A DNA stretch of 5,166 nucleotides from Victivallales bacterium (GTDB lineage: Bacteria > Verrucomicrobiota > Lentisphaeria > Oligosphaerales > Oligosphaeraceae): the NCBI GenBank assembly GCA_900771165.1, contig CAAGMX010000264.1, positions 1 through 5,166 of the forward strand, written 5' to 3'. The notes beneath the pieces are model-generated. The model saw only the letters and a list, made by a program, of their open reading frames with translations, was not told the origin of the DNA and did not search any database. Below, piece after piece: positions 4,963-5,166 of the stretch; position 1 is the first letter of the stretch; each line of letters starts with the position of its first letter. Both the position numbers and the translations under genes were made by a program.

Positions 4963-5166
4963 CTAGGCCTGGCGGAGCAGGGCCGTGGCCTTGGCGCAGA
5001 AGTGGTCGGTGAGTCCCAGGTCCGTGAGGACATCCAGGATGGTATAGCGGTTGCGGATCATGCCTGCCCCGTAGGTGGTGAAGCGCAGATCTTCCTCCGG
5101 CAGACCGATTTCCGGCAGGGAGACCGGGCATCCCAGGGCCTGGAGGCGGCTCCGCAGATCGGAAGA
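4963..5166 (-). CDS. C-terminal part of an AraM/EgsA-like sn-glycerol-1-phosphate dehydrogenase (truncated by the window edge)
   Basis: An open frame enters from the right edge and ends at TAG 4963-4965, giving the last 67 residues; the start is outside the window. The segment carries L-P-E-I-G-L-P-E-E-D-L near 17-27 and, at 36-50, M-I-R-N-R-Y-T-I-L-D-V-L-T-D-L. This resembles the C-terminal helices of AraM/EgsA proteins, members of the iron-containing alcohol dehydrogenase superfamily that reduce dihydroxyacetone phosphate to sn-glycerol-1-phosphate. The metal-binding residues are upstream and unseen. In Bacillus subtilis, araM sits in the arabinose utilisation operon, so a place directly before a fucosidase fits a sugar-catabolism cluster. 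Codon use and strand match the neighbours, and there is no sign of disruption. The family call rests on a short segment; another Fe-ADH superfamily member is the main alternative. Confidence 0.65.
   Translation of the reverse strand, partial: SSDLRSRLQALGCPVSLPEIGLPEEDLRFTTYGAGMIRNRYTILDVLTDLGLTDHFCAKATALLRQA

Noticed and set aside
3659..4966. Long plus-strand open frame opposite the fucosidase
   Set aside because: The composition is Val/Gly/Glu/His-rich low complexity, typical of the antisense of a GC-rich gene; the minus-strand frame has full GH29 motifs.
4916..5131. 72-residue N-terminal extension of the fucosidase
   Set aside because: The extension is Pro/His/Arg-rich, overlaps the AraM-like gene out of frame and has no signal peptide or homology; family similarity starts just after the ATG at 4913-4915.
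1..5166. Mobile element, CRISPR array, toxin-antitoxin or defence system
   Set aside because: No transposase or integrase, terminal inverted repeats, spaced repeats or defence-type domains were found; the tRNA shows no duplicated 3' end that would mark an integration site within the window.

Overview
This window looks like part of a GC-rich bacterial chromosome. My best guess is the Lentisphaerota/Victivallales or nearby Planctomycetota-Verrucomicrobiota-Chlamydiota (PVC) superphylum. The main clue is the pseudopilin-like protein. It has an F-T-L-I-E-L-L N-terminus without the usual Gly before the cleavage site, an FRCP motif and a degenerate H-X9-D-G element, a style very common in that group. 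A cytoplasmic-type GH29 fucosidase beside a fermentative acetate module fits a glycan-fermenting, gut-type member. This placement is inference from protein style; no rRNA or other marker gene is present.

Every gene I can support is on the minus strand, so transcription runs from high to low coordinates. In that order: (1) 4963-5166, the 3' end of a gene whose product resembles the C-terminus of AraM/EgsA-type sn-glycerol-1-phosphate dehydrogenase; (2) 3569-4915, a GH29 alpha-L-fucosidase starting 47 bp after gene 1; (3) a 182-bp G/C-block gap with a palindrome and a possible promoter; (4) 2193-3386, acetate kinase ackA, probably with a TTG start; (5) 1111-2109, phosphate acetyltransferase pta; (6) 1002-1077, an unusual tRNA-Arg(CCT) gene followed directly by a strong intrinsic terminator (958-996); (7) 113-847, a pseudopilin-like protein; (8) 1-112, no supportable gene, but TCTAGA-based repeats and a C8/T7 homopolymer block.

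Working together: the fucosidase would release L-fucose from glycans. Acetyl-CoA from sugar fermentation would pass through Pta (acetyl-CoA + Pi to acetyl phosphate) and AckA (acetyl phosphate + ADP to acetate + ATP), giving ATP by substrate-level phosphorylation. Whether the fucosidase is co-transcribed with ackA-pta is unclear, because the gap between them looks like a transcription boundary. The pseudopilin gene is a separate unit behind the tRNA terminator.

I did not find an undescribed multi-gene system. The items most worth a second look are the tRNA-Arg with a non-canonical T-loop and a competing alternative hairpin, the hairpin that contains the pta stop codon, and the C-rich leaders without a Shine-Dalgarno (SD) sequence at the two non-housekeeping genes.
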